Below, one piece after another: positions 21,531 through 34,200 of a stretch of 64,000 nucleotides of DNA; the first letter of the stretch is position 1, and every line of letters begins with the position of its first letter. The notes under the pieces are model-generated. The model was not told where the DNA came from. It did not search any database and saw only the letters and a list, made by a program, of their open reading frames with translations. A program made the translations under genes and the position numbers. The stretch spans positions 3,493,739 through 3,557,738 of the forward strand of contig OX336340.1 in NCBI GenBank assembly GCA_946902875.1. The letters run 5' to 3'. This DNA comes from Nematopogon swammerdamellus. Its lineage: Eukaryota > Arthropoda > Insecta > Lepidoptera > Adelidae.

Positions 21531-23970
21531 TCAAACATATTTCAGTATTATTTCTATGGTTAGCCATAGAAATGCGTTCACTCATCCGCATCGGACCGTG
21601 TCGGCAATGCTAACGACGACATGTGGATGACGTCATGACAATCCAAATGCAAATAGCAGTCACGTCTGCAATTCGATTGCTGCGGATACAGCTATTCTAA
21701 AAATCAATTTGATCCGATTCGTCCGATGCGTGCAATGCGAACGTGTGCACGCTTACTTGAATCTCGGCAGTGCAATCGGCGCAATAATGGAATGTTTATG
21801 TACGACAAATGAGCGACGAACCAGTTTCGCCAGAGACGAAAATGTTTTATGGGCTTGGTGCCACTCCCATATTTCTCTTGAACCCTATAAAGATTTGCCG
21901 AATTTAATGCAATGGCCGTTGGACACCCTGTTTGTAAACCTAATATGCGATTCAACCACAAAGAAGTTCAGGATATAACTATACGGAGAAAGAGATTTTC
22001 ATTTTGTCTGTGTTTTACTTTTACTGTAGTAATATTTTAAAGGTAATCATGAGTACTCGTACAGTCCAAATTTTTAAATTCACGGACTGATCACTTCGCT
22101 GATGCGATTTTTCAAAAAAACCTGCCAGAAGACCTACCTTGCTACTAGGAATCAGGATAGACATGGAAAACATCAAGTCCACACATATACTACTCTAAAA
22201 CGTAACAACCTCTTTCTTTATACATCAAAAGTGTCTACGAATTTCAAGTATTAAAAGTACGCATTATTTTCCATTTTCAATTAGGAATGCTTCGCACTTT
22301 TTAATTCTATCACATGAATGATAACTTTGGCATTTGCGACATCAATCCGACGTATCCCTAGACACTTTTGATGTGTTTATTAGGGCGTAAAATTTGTCAT
22401 ATGCCAAACTATGCCAACAGGGAAATATCCCGAATGAAACAGCCCTTGTGCTTGACGACGATCCCAGTATCACTGTCCTAGGGTAAATAAGCTTTAGCCA
22501 ACGCGCACCTTGTTTAAAATAAACGTCTCACCCTGGAAAACATTTATGAATCTACAAGATTACATACTAATTTTATTAACACTGTCAGTAAAATATCTTT
22601 CACTCCGTTCATTACCTCTTAGGTCCAACGTACCTGCTGTTTACAATCTACTGATGAAATGAAAATATATCGTTCAGAGCCGCAACTACGTAGGGATACC
22701 TGGGACGTTACCTCTGGACCCCGAACTAATAAATCGGGTGTACTTGAATGAATTAAACATATTTAATGTTACAAACTTATAAAATTGTCAAAACTAAGTA
22801 CAGACTAAAAAAATTAAGATTGATCCGCAATAGCCGATCGAAAACCCGTGCCGGTAAATGAAGGTATAAATCAGCAGTATGTATGCCTTCATTCGGTCTC
22901 AGTCGCTTAGTGACTACGCCAGTTGCGTGATGTGATACGATGCCGAAGTGCGCAGTTTAAAAATGCAACAAATGAGGGATAGAAGTGCAATAAGTCCAAA
23001 AAACAGCCCCCGATACCCCAAAATCTTAGATACGGCTCTGCACGGATATGTTTACAATATGCACCTTTACAGTCTATGTTAAGTAGAATCTAATTTTTTT
23101 AAAGATTTATATGTAGTTATTCTACAGAACCAAAATGAACATATACTCGTACATTTCAGAGTACACAAGTTCGCTCTTTAAAAAAATTAGACGATCATAC
23201 TAATCGCAAGAATCGAACTGTAAAACGAATAGGCCACCTTGTAACGTAGTTTGTAAAATGTTTTGAGCATTTGACATTTTCTTTTCGTAGAAGTACAAAC
23301 GCGCAAGTACAAACTTTATTGCAACACAAAGCCAGCTCGGACGTCCAAAAGCGTCCGTGCTTTGGATTGACTCTTTCCGAATTTCTGACCCTCGCGCGCA
23401 ACAAGAACAACCTTAGCCAAAGAGGGATTAGCTGATAAAATTATAAAATCATATCTCGATGTTCTGACTGCATAATTAGTTAACACTTGTAGCTTAGGCG
23501 GTCTTATTAATGTAGTCACTAAAATACTTATTTTATAATATATAATAAAAATTATTATACAAAAAAAATAGCCTGCGAAGTTTCTTGCCGGTTCTTATTC
23601 GTGGGTGTAATCGAACTGGATAGGACAAATTGTGACAAGTTCGAGCGCAGTCTAACTGCCAAATGAATTCTCAATATACGATAAACCCCGCCGGCTTTGT
23701 CCCGCTGCGCTTACCACAGCCTCCCCGCTCCGGTTTTATTTTTGCGATTAATATACCTGTGACGTTTTTTTTACATTAACATTCCTCTCATTTGCTTAGA
23801 ACATCTAAGTTGACTTTATATCAAAACTTAGCAAACTATTTTCGTATCCGACAAAATCTACTTTGAAGGTTTCGACCACAAGTTGCTTTTAACATTTTTG
23901 TACATAGTATCATATTTTTTTACCATTTTTTTCATAGCTATCCAGCGGATGTAAATCTTATGTTATTTGG
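21531..23970. other. Intergenic stretch without a supportable gene
   Basis: Short frames at 21704-21978 overlap on both strands and lack splice or homology support. A weak inverted pair (ACATCAAAAGTGTCTACG near 22225 and CTAGACACTTTTGATGTG near 22358) suggests another small foldback element. Confidence 0.35.
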
Positions 23971-24354
23971 TTGAATTAAGACGAGACGGAAGTTAACTTT
24001 CTCCATACAAAATCGTCTTTCGGAATTTATGTTTTCTAGCCCCCTAAACATTATCCGATTTTTACAATGTTTTTTTTTTCTTGTCTTATGGACAGTCCAT
24101 TCTACGTTCCTGTAATTTTTTTTGTTTAGATGAAATATACCTACAACACCGTAGCTAAAAATTTGTATTTCGGCCGAAAAAAATGGAACTTTAAATTTTT
24201 TTTATTAGATATTCAAAAAATAAAAAGACAGCAACGTAGATTCGACTGTCCTTATTACAACAAAATAAGAATTGTTAATTTTCATGGTAAAAACATAAAT
24301 GCCGAAAGACGTTTTTGTATGGAGAAAGTAACTACCGCCTCGTCTTAATTTAAC
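23971..24354. mobile_element. Foldback element with about 60-bp arms
   Basis: The left arm (GTTGAATTAAGACGAGACGG, AACTTTCTCCATACAAAATC, GTCTTTCGG) and the inverted right arm (CCGAAAGACGTTTTTGTATG, GAGAAAGTAAC, CGTCTTAATTTAAC) match closely. It lies about 500 bp beyond the stop codon of the FAM13-like gene, so it may be part of that gene's 3' UTR. A - strand AATAAA at 24201-24206 is inside it. Confidence 0.8.
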
Positions 24355-24870
24355 AGCAGCTGTTGTCGTTGCCTATGTTGCGATATAATCAATTTTGGCA
24401 ATCCCTAGCAAAGAAAAGATGTCAGCCTTATTATGTAAATATAACCGGCAGTGCATCCGTGTATATTCTTAGGTACGTTAAAAGTAGGTACTATCGAAAA
24501 TTTGTGTAAACCTTACTCAAAAGTGTGGTACGTTTTAAATTATTATACCTGGCTGCGTACAATACTGCTGTGACCTGTGATTTGTTGTTGGATTCCATTG
24601 CGCTATCCGCAACGCCGGACATCTAGGCCGAACTATTTCTAAAGACAAATACTATTTCAAAGTTTTACTCTTGTTAATTTTCTTTCCAAAATCTCAAAAC
24701 AACTTCAAAGCTTCATTCCTTATTACTTTTCCTAACGATCTGCAAATAACTAAACTTCTTGTAATCTGCCACAGTTCACATTTTAAGCTTTGCTTTAATC
24801 CCGACGCCATTCGTATCTTCTTTTACATGAACTTCAAGCTGCTTAACCTCAAACATTTGGAACTCTATCG

Positions 24871-25278
24871 TCAAATCTGATTCATCATTATGATCTGCTT
24901 CTGTTTGTTCATTAGCGCGTTGATCAATCGCAGCCTGGCCTTGATCGCCTTGTACTTCAAATAGTCTTCCTCTTTCGTCTTTTTATCGTCCTTTTGAAGT
25001 TTCCTGCTGTTCTGAACCTCGAACGACAGCTCGTACTCCTTGATGCTCCTCCTCAGGACCGATTTCTGCAGCTTTGTCTCGCAGAGAATCTTCGTCAGCT
25101 CATCCAGGGTGAGACAATGGAGGCTCTCATTGGACGGGATTGTGGGTATCTCTGCCGAATGTTGCTCGTCACTTCCCGTGGATTTGGCCGAGGAGTTGGA
25201 GGACGCGAGCTCTTCTCCTTCGGGCTTGGTGGGTGGGGAATGGGTGGGACTCGTCCTGCTGGTCTTGCTCGATGTATT
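24871..25278 (-). CDS. FAM13-like gene, last coding exon
   Basis: The acceptor TCCCATTCCAG ends at 25279; phase 0 in, 135 codons and TGA. The first half is Ser/Thr/Pro-rich (SSKTSRTSPTHSPPTKPEGE). The second half holds the most conserved FAM13 block, with IKEYELSFEVQNSRKLQKDD and YKAIKARLRLINALMNKQ, closely resembling the vertebrate C terminus (YKHIKAKLRLLEVLISK). Confidence 0.92.
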   Translation of the reverse strand, partial: NTSSKTSRTSPTHSPPTKPEGEELASSNSSAKSTGSDEQHSAEIPTIPSNESLHCLTLDELTKILCETKLQKSVLRRSIKEYELSFEVQNSRKLQKDDKKTKEEDYLKYKAIKARLRLINALMNKQKQIIMMNQI

Positions 25279-28200
25279 CTGGAATGGGAGAAGAATTATT
25301 GAATGTTTTTTCATTTGTCGGCTCTGACATAATATGGCCTCGGATATTGACTTATATATTACTAACGTAAGTCAACGGCCTCTCCATTTCTAATCATGTA
25401 TTTTTCCCTACATGTCAGAAATTCTAGATATCACTTGGGAACCTACGATGACAGAGATTGATAACAATATGTATTGGTAAAATGTTTCCAGACAATGATA
25501 TTCTTTGAATCGATATCCTAAAATAATTTTAAGACGGTACTTATGCATGATACACAGCTATGCAGACGACAGCACGGAGCACGAGGGCTATGTTAAGGAC
25601 TGGAAGAGTAGAGATTCGCGGCACAGGGAGGCTCAACGCTCAGTTGTTGATAAGATCGATAACGTTCTCGGAAAAGTAGCTATATGGGGCCAGGAGAACC
25701 TTGTCGCCTTCAACGTTAGCAAGACTCAGTGCTGCGCACTATCTGCTAAGGTCGATCCCTTTCCTTTCCAAGCTAGTTTCCAAGGCAGCGTCGTACCTGT
25801 CTCGGAACACCTGGACCTCCTGGGCACCACTATTTCCAAAGACGTGGGTTTCCGGCAACTAATCGAGTCTAAGGCCAAAACTGCATCCAGAAAATTGGGA
25901 ATACTTTTCCGCAATCGGCGGTTCTTCTCACCGGCACAACTATTCCTGTTGTACAAAACACAGATTAGGCCGGTGATGGAGTACTGCAGTCACATCTGGG
26001 AGGGTAGTCCCCATTATCTGCTAGCATCCTTGGACTCGATACAGCGCCGAGCCATCCGTCTTGTTGGTGACCCGAAACTTACAGATGGTCTGGAGTCCCT
26101 GAGTCACAGACGATTTGTGGGTTCGCTTAGTCTGTTTTACAGATACTATCACGGACGCTGCTCTGCGGAACTAGCATCCCTTATTCCCTGCCACCCGTCC
26201 TATCTCCGCTTGACTCGTCGCAGAGAGACTCAGCACCCTTTTGTTGTTGACATTGGGATTTTGAGAACTCATCGGTTTTCAAAATCGTTTCTTTGTCGCA
26301 CCGCTAGAGTGTGGAACTGTCTTCCAGCGAGTGTATTTCCTTAATCCTTTAACCTGGGTGTCTTCAAGCGTCGTATTAACGGGCTAGACAGCCTAGCAAC
26401 AGTCCGCAAATCTGCTGGCATGGCACCTAACTGAGCGTGGTTTCGCGAGGAGAGGTGATTTTGGCTCTGTCGACTGCACCATTGGTCCCTCGGCACAGCC
26501 ACCCATGCAGGTTTACATAAAAAAAAAATAAAAAAACTTATACGGCGTAATTTTTTGACCATCCCGGTTAACAAGAAATTAATCTATATAAAAAACGAAG
26601 GAGATTCCAAGAAATAACGGTGGCGAAATTCGACAACAAATAATTGCGTTCTCCATACATTTCTAGGTTGTTTATGTTCGAAAACGTATGGAGCACTCAA
26701 TTTCTTTTTCGAATTTCGCCACCTCTCTTTTTTGGAATCTACTTATTTTTGAAAAACATTAACCTCTTGAAAGGGCCTGAATGGTCGAAAAATTAACCTG
26801 TATATGAATCGGATAATAAATTAAATTTATCAAGAAACATAGTCTTACTAGACTCGGAAAACACATAAAATCCTAATAGATAGTTCCGACTGAATTTCCA
26901 CGAAAACTCAATAAACACTTCAAACAAATTATATTAATTCTTGAAAACAGCGAAGCTTTTTACTTGATTAATAGTACTGAATCCTCAAGGCCTACTCTTC
27001 ATTACATTGATGAGTTGACGAATTAGGTACCCACACAAATGAAGGACAATGAAACCAATTCCCTTAACTATCCAGGGTGTATTTAAAATGTTTATGCTTC
27101 AAAGCATTCAGCACATTATAAAAGGGATGCTTTCAAAGCTTCCCAGAACACTTGCGGTATTACCCCGCTGAATAGCTTACCCTTTGAATAAAGTAGGCCC
27201 TTGGTTACGGGACGCTATATGCGTCCACCAGCAGAGGGCCAAGTGTCTTCGAGAATCTTTAGAATTCACTGCTCCACGGACCAGTGAATTCAACCTCAAA
27301 ATGCAAATGCAACAAACTCGAAATCATGAGTTATATTTCTATATTTGTTGCGTTTGAGGCACTCCGCCCCGGCCGCTGACGCGTGACCTGCTCTTGAAGA
27401 GGGCCCAACGTGACTAGGTGTCAATGTGTCGACACCAAGTCAGCCGCGGATACAGGGGGGGGGGGGGGGGGGGCAATAGGGACAATAGCCCCCCCCCCCC
27501 CCCCCTCAGCCATGACCGAACGTTTTTATTTGGAACGGACGTTAAATTTTTCAACAAAAAATTTCTAAATTTCTAAATATAGACAGTCGGAGCATTATTA
27601 AAATGCGATATAAAAAGACTTAATGCGGGTATAAAAAGACTTCTGTATTAGAAACATTTTTGGGAGATAGGTGAAGCGCCCAAAGATTGGGCCCCCCCCC
27701 CCCCCCCCCCCCCTCAACCGAAACCTGGATCCGCGCCTGCACCGAGTGAACAAAAAGGTACTGTGTGTGGTGAGAATTATAGAGAAGTATGAGGTACGCC
27801 GCGTGTGGTACCTCGGAGGTGGTGTCAGACTGGCGCTCCTGGGAGTCCGAGGAGCTGTCCACGCTGACGTTAGTGAACAGCATGGGCTCGTGCTCCAAGA
27901 TAGTGGCCAGCTCGCCGTTCAACGCGCCGACTGCCTGCGAACCGATAACAATCGCGTTTAGATCGCAATTTATTTGACAACCAACAAAGGAATCAATTCT
28001 CCATATTCCTTTTGCGGAGATCTGTAGTCACCCTGCTCCTTTTTTTATTTATTTTTTGCTTCCAAACTGCCACCCTACTGTGCTGGAGGCCGGAGCCTGA
28101 GACTTATCATAAACATGTATTTTATGTAATTCGGTATAGTTGGCTGAGTCAGAGGGGCCAGTCCATATGCTCCGACCAGCCAATATCACCTCCGAGAAAA

Positions 28201-31200
28201 TGCCTATTTGGATTCATGACTGTACTGGACTAGAGAAGAACACAGCCTGGGCTATGGGGTAATCTTATCTCTAGTATGGCTATCAACCCCGTCCGCTAAA
28301 TTTTATTTAATTTGCACTGCAAGGCTGTTGAACTATCTAATACATAATAAATCTATTTAAGAAATATCTTTCCCTATTCATGCAATCCACGGATCTTCAA
28401 TTCGCGGGTTAATAGCCTTTCCCCAGCGGCATCAGGCGGACTGGCACCTCCTCAGGGGTGAAATTGGCTGCCGCAGAGGCTTCGACCTCTGGCAGAGCAA
28501 CCCAGCTCGGAAGTATAAAAAACATTATAATTGTGCTTGTTTCTGCAAAACAATTTTAGAGCATTAAAGTATAAATATACTCACAGCGTCACTTCTCGCT
28601 GCCAAGGCTCTCTTGACCTGGCGATACTGGTCATACAGGTGTCTCGCCGCGCCCCGCTCTACCGAGTGCGTCGGCGGTCTTCCCCGCGCTGCCTCCAAGC
28701 GCAGCAGAGCCTTCTGAACGCAGAACTTCTCCGCAGAGAGCTGGGCGGTGGTCCAGCTGGTGGCCGGGCCCAGGCGACCGGTGGCTTCGCGGCAAGCGGA
28801 CAGCCACTACAAGTCGAAGGATAAACCATGGCATCATGCGAGAAGCGTAGGATTGGCATGAGCGACACGAACTAGATCTGCTCCATGTTCTAGTCGACGC
28901 AGGCAGCCCATAACACCGGGGGAACTAGGTGCCATGTCAGTGCTTCCCTTCATTTCATGTCGGATACATTGAACTGGACGGAAAACACGAATTATTTACA
29001 TAGTCGTTTCGAGCGACGTTTCGTTCAGTGCGATGGTACCAACCCGAGCGGGATAAACCCTGCCACCTAGTAAGGTAAGAAGGGAAGGCACCTACAGTTT
29101 AACGTGGAATCCGAACCACGGTCAGCCTCCAACGATCGAGCGGTCACCCATCCAATGTCCCGAGGATGCCAGAATATTTTGTATTTACATTTATTTACGT
29201 CTTCTGTTGTAATTGTTTGTTTTGTTATAAAGTAATTACATGTAGTCGCTTGTTCAAATTTTCTTTTATTGAAAGCGCGACATATGCCGCTTATCCACCC
29301 ATAAGGTATCTAAAGACACCCATGGACGCCCATTCGGTCGTATGCGGGGTTCGCGAATGCCATTCCGGCCTGATAGGGGCCCATTCACGCCCCTCTTGAA
29401 GGCGGGTCCTTCATTTGTTGTAGCCAACGATACCGGGATCAGTGGGTAAAAACATTAATTAGTTTTTCAATGGAAACGGATCCCGGTATCAGTGGATACA
29501 AATCGGTGTGATCAGTTTCCAATTCAATCTGATCCCGGGATCCGTGGAGACAACCCCCCTTCAAGAGGGGCGTGAATGGGCTTGAACTGTACTTGCTTGC
29601 CTTGGCACTGATTTTATTAAACTAACTCAAAAATAATTACCTCTTCAATGTCAAGCACCAAATCGGCCATCAGCTTGTCGGTCTTAAGCGCTTCCTCCAG
29701 CTTCTCGTCCTGCTGCTTCTGCTTGCGAGCAGCCAGCACCTTCAGAGCGTAGTCGGCCGGATCTGTCTTGATGCAGCGCTTTTCCTCCTGCAAGCGCTGC
29801 AGCGCTTCGTACATGCGGACCAGCTGAGCGTCCGTCATGCGGTCGGCCTGCGTCAGGCTGCAGCCGTGCTGTGCTTCGTAGTCGCTCTCGTATTTGAGGA
29901 TATTCTTTTTGAGCGTGTGCGCCTGGAAGAGGAGAAACTGTGTGATTCACGAATGAAGCTGCATGCTCGGCACGGCTCTCTTGATCTCGAGATCCGAGGT
30001 TCGATTCCAACCACGAACAAGTGCCAAACCTGCTGCTTCACCGTTCGGTACCGGTGAAGCAAGCAGGTTTAGAACTTATATAACCGGAATTGTATAGGTC
30101 CCTTCCCTTGCCCCTTACTAGTTGGTAGGCTCAAATTATAGCCAACTAGGTTGATACCAAAGTGACAAGGGGGGTGGCGTTTCTTGTATGGAGACCCCCT
30201 TAATTTTAAACTTTTTTAATTGTTTTATTATTCGGTTGGTGTTTAGCTTGTCATGGTTAGAATTCGCGGTCACGCGGTAAGCCAAACGCCAACCACATGA
30301 ATATCCATGGTAGACTAAAAGTATCTGTATTATTTGTTGTCACGTTCGCCATAATAACGCATATTCTGTGAAAATTGGAATCAGTTAGCTATTGCGCTTC
30401 CAAAGCTACAGCAGTTGGACAGACAGACAGACAGACAGACGGCGGTTTAGTCATAGTAATTATACTTACGTACGAGGTACGGAAACCTAACAATCTAGCA
30501 AATTATATTTTATGATGAAACCGGCTCCCTAAGTGTGTTCCACCGCTTATTCCACGGGGAGTGCTCGGAGGAGCTGTTTAACGCAATCCCGCCGTCCCCT
30601 TTCCCCCTCCGCACCACACGCACTGGGCAGGGATTGCATCCCTATACGCTGGCCTTACCGCGGATGCGTACCGATCGATTCTGCAGATCTTTCCTCTACA
30701 GAACCGGTAAACTCTTGAACGCTCTCCCTGCTCATATATTCCCCCCAAGCACAGTCTCGGATCCTTCAAGAGGGGCGTGAATAGGCACCCGTCAGGCCGG
30801 CATGGCATTCGCTACACCCGCATACGACCGAATGTGCATGGGCGTTGTTAGACACCTCATGGGTGGATAACGACGCGTGGGGAGGACCCACCCATGAGGA
30901 GCCAAAAATGTCACGCTTTCTATAAAACAAAACAAAATTAAGAATTCACAAGTCGAAGGCGTTTAGGCACATGTCAGGCCGGCATGGTATTCGCAACCCC
31001 CGCATACAACCGAATGTCCATGGGCGTCCTAGGTGTCATATGTCGTGCTTTCAATAAACCCCGTGAAAGGGGTTTCATTATAAAATTTTCATCATGTTAG
31101 CCGCAGCAGTCTATCAAGCCGTTTACGCTACAGATCGTACTAAAGAAATAGGCACACCTTCTTCTTGATCTTTTGCAGCCGTTGCTCGGGCTGTACTCCG

Positions 31201-34200
31201 GCGGCGAGTGAGTCTGTGAGCGGCGGCGGCTCGGCGCGGACCACGTCCGCCGGCGGCACGGCCTCGGGCGACCTGTAGTCCTCGTCCGCGCCCCAGGAGC
31301 GCTCGGGCTCGTCGCGGCCCAGCTGCCGGTGCAGCGCGCCGAGGTCGAGCCGCGGCGGCGGGCTGGGCGTGCGCGAGGTGTCGTCGGCGAAGCCGCTGTT
31401 GGAGTTAGATAAAGAATTCGAAATAAAAATACCAGTTGAACATATATTTTTTTTATGTTACCTAAATCCGGTAGCATATTTCCAAAGTCTAGTATGCGAG
31501 TTGCTCTGATTGGTCGTTCTCAACTTTGGCGGGAAATATAAATTTCGGAACTATTTCCGAAAATAAAGTTTTCTTATGTGGTTATCAAAAAAAAAATAAC
31601 CACAACCTAATTTTAACACCCTAACATTGCTTAAAAAAAATTGGTTGTCTGTAAAATCGGTTTACGGACGATAGCTTTACGTGATAACGTCATAAAGTGG
31701 TAAGACTACTGGGAACGGTTCTAAAGTACCAGGGCAGAAGAATTTGAAAGAAGGTTAATTACGATGGTGTGTTACCTTCAGCAAAACTTTTGTGATGTGG
31801 ACTTTTTCAGCAATTTGCAGTTTGACACATATGGCGAATCATTCTGTACCACTTCAATCGATTTCGATTATTCGATTTCGATTATTCTTTTTTATTTAAT
31901 ATTACTAAAAAGAATGAAATAAAAACAGTTTTAAAAAATACGAAACCGAATACCGTAATATATTATGGTACGAGTAACCTCATTTCAACCCTTGTTTCAT
32001 GAATATCCTAAATTTGAAATCTTTTCCGACCGGCCAGATGCGCTTAATATATTATGGTACGAGTAACCTCCTTTCAATTTCTGCTGGCCTGGTACTTTAG
32101 AACCAGAGAGATAAATGTGTACAGCCGACGCTTGGGCCGATTGTGCCTCTCTATCGCTTGTTACGCGCTCTCGCTTGCACACACAGGCTCAGATGGAACG
32201 TGACACTTTTTCGTGCGTGCAGCCGGTATTCATCAATTTATAAGACGTGACGTTATCACGTCAAAAAAGTAAGAGAAAACAAATTTTGGCAAAGGGGACA
32301 CAAACCCATGCCCGAGATCGAAAAAATAAAATCCCTACACCCCTACACTCTACCACTGAGCCACCAAAGTACATACATATGCCACCAAACGAATATTGGA
32401 TTCAGTAGGTTCGCTGGGGGTGCCGGAAGCGGAGCCAGACTCGTCTCTCCACCAATCAGAGCAACTCGCATACTAGAATTTCTAAATATGCAATCCGGTA
32501 TGGGTGGCTGAGTCAGAGGGGCCAAATCACATGCTTCGACGAGCCAGTAACACCTCTGAGAAGGTAAGTGCACTAATGGACTGAAAGCAGCCTATCGAAT
32601 CGATCGATCTGAAAGATCGTTTACCTGAACGCAGCTCGACCTTCGGCCTTGCCCTTAGTTACTTACTTTCATTGAGAAAGAAATACGTTGACCTGAACGG
32701 AGCTCGGCCTTCGGCCTCACCCTTAGTTACATACTTTATAAGATTTTATAAAGATACAAAATTGATATAGCATATAAATACAATCACGTATCTTAATACT
32801 ACGAAACCGTTGATTTACGAAAATTATTTTGCCACACAATGCGTTATGTACACGTATGCAGATTATCTTAATAGGTTACATACACAGAGCATCAAATACC
32901 TACCGCCCGCGCCCCCTACTAGAGGCGCCCTAAGCGATGATATTTGAAACCCAATAACCGTACGCTGAGCTGCTAGCGCTTCGTATGTGTGTGTGTGTGC
33001 TAGTATCGACACTACACACAAAGAGGATCAAGTTAGGCACACGCACAAAACAAATGCACACGCACAACACACATATGTAAGTCATAGGCCACGCCTACAG
33101 GCTTCAACGCCGTTGTAGAGAAATCGCGCTCACGGCGCCTCTAGTAGGGGCGGGCGCGCGCATTTCATGCTCTGTGGTTACATACCTTATACTTGGATCT
33201 AAAATGAGCTTGTTCCATCTTTATGATTTAATCGAAATCGATATGGCCGTATCACCGACCGTACATACATACATACATATCGCACACGCTGAATCCCGAC
33301 AATCGGGGTAAGCGGAGTAATCGGTGTTGTGCTGCAAGAACTCTGGTAAATTACAGCACAACACCGACCACCACGTTTCGCAAAGTATTCGAACAAGATT
33401 CAATCGATCAAGCAGCAAGTAAGGCACGAAGGCCCACCTGCTGCATGACTCGGTGGAACCGTGCCAAGGTGAGAGGTGGCGATCCTGTCGCCCTTTAGCA
33501 CGGCATCTTGTCCTTATCCCTTAGTCGCCTTTTACGACATGCATGGGGAGAGATGCAGCGGGGCTATTATTTTTAAGTATATTATCACCTGTTCTCCTGG
33601 AGGACTCTGGGCGCGCGCACGGCTGGCCTCCTCCTCTTGGTCTGATGAGGACGCCGCGCGCGCGACAGCCGCTCAGCGCGTCGTTCCGTCTCCAATCTGT
33701 GGCGACACATTCATCAAGTTCACGCTAAACTGAAAATAATCGTTCGTTTAATCGTTCGTTTTTCCGTATCCGGCTCGAAGGACCATGAACAAAATGGGGC
33801 CTAATGAGCGTAATACTTTATTGCTCCAACAAACATTCAAAAGTAATAAGCACATAAGAAAAGAACATTAACATGTTGTGCAAAGGCGGACTTATTCGTC
33901 GTAGAGATTTCTACCAGTCAACTTTTGGATGTTTGAGAGTCGATAAATATAGTGTTTCGAAATATAAGTGAATTTCGTCAGCTGTCTGTCGAAACATATC
34001 AGTTTACATTCATTTTGAAGACAGTGCTTATATTCTCTTTGTTGAAGACCCCCAAGTTGTATCTCCTAGTAACGCCAACGGCGCGGCGGGGCGTAGCGCG
34101 TAGTAGTTTTCATAAGGTTTTTTTTTCTTAAATTGCGATCCTTCGCATTAGAACTTTGAAAAGCGTGCGATCGATAGTTATAACAAATGGCGTCATTTTG

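Noticed and set aside
24994..25370. + strand ORFs opposite the last FAM13 exon
   Set aside because: Antisense shadows of a well-supported coding exon.
25505..26344. A functional reverse transcriptase gene or a virus-derived gene
   Set aside because: Only the last part of a LINE protein is present, 5'-truncated with a premature stop. It has an A-rich tail and no LTR, protease or envelope region.
28631..28868. Longer Arg/Pro-rich - strand frames in the GC-rich exon region
   Set aside because: They overlap the supported FAM13 exon in the wrong frame and give no conserved motif.
31097..31477. 126-codon Arg/Thr-rich - strand ORF
   Set aside because: A shadow of the exon at 31158-31395; it does not join the neighbouring exons in phase.
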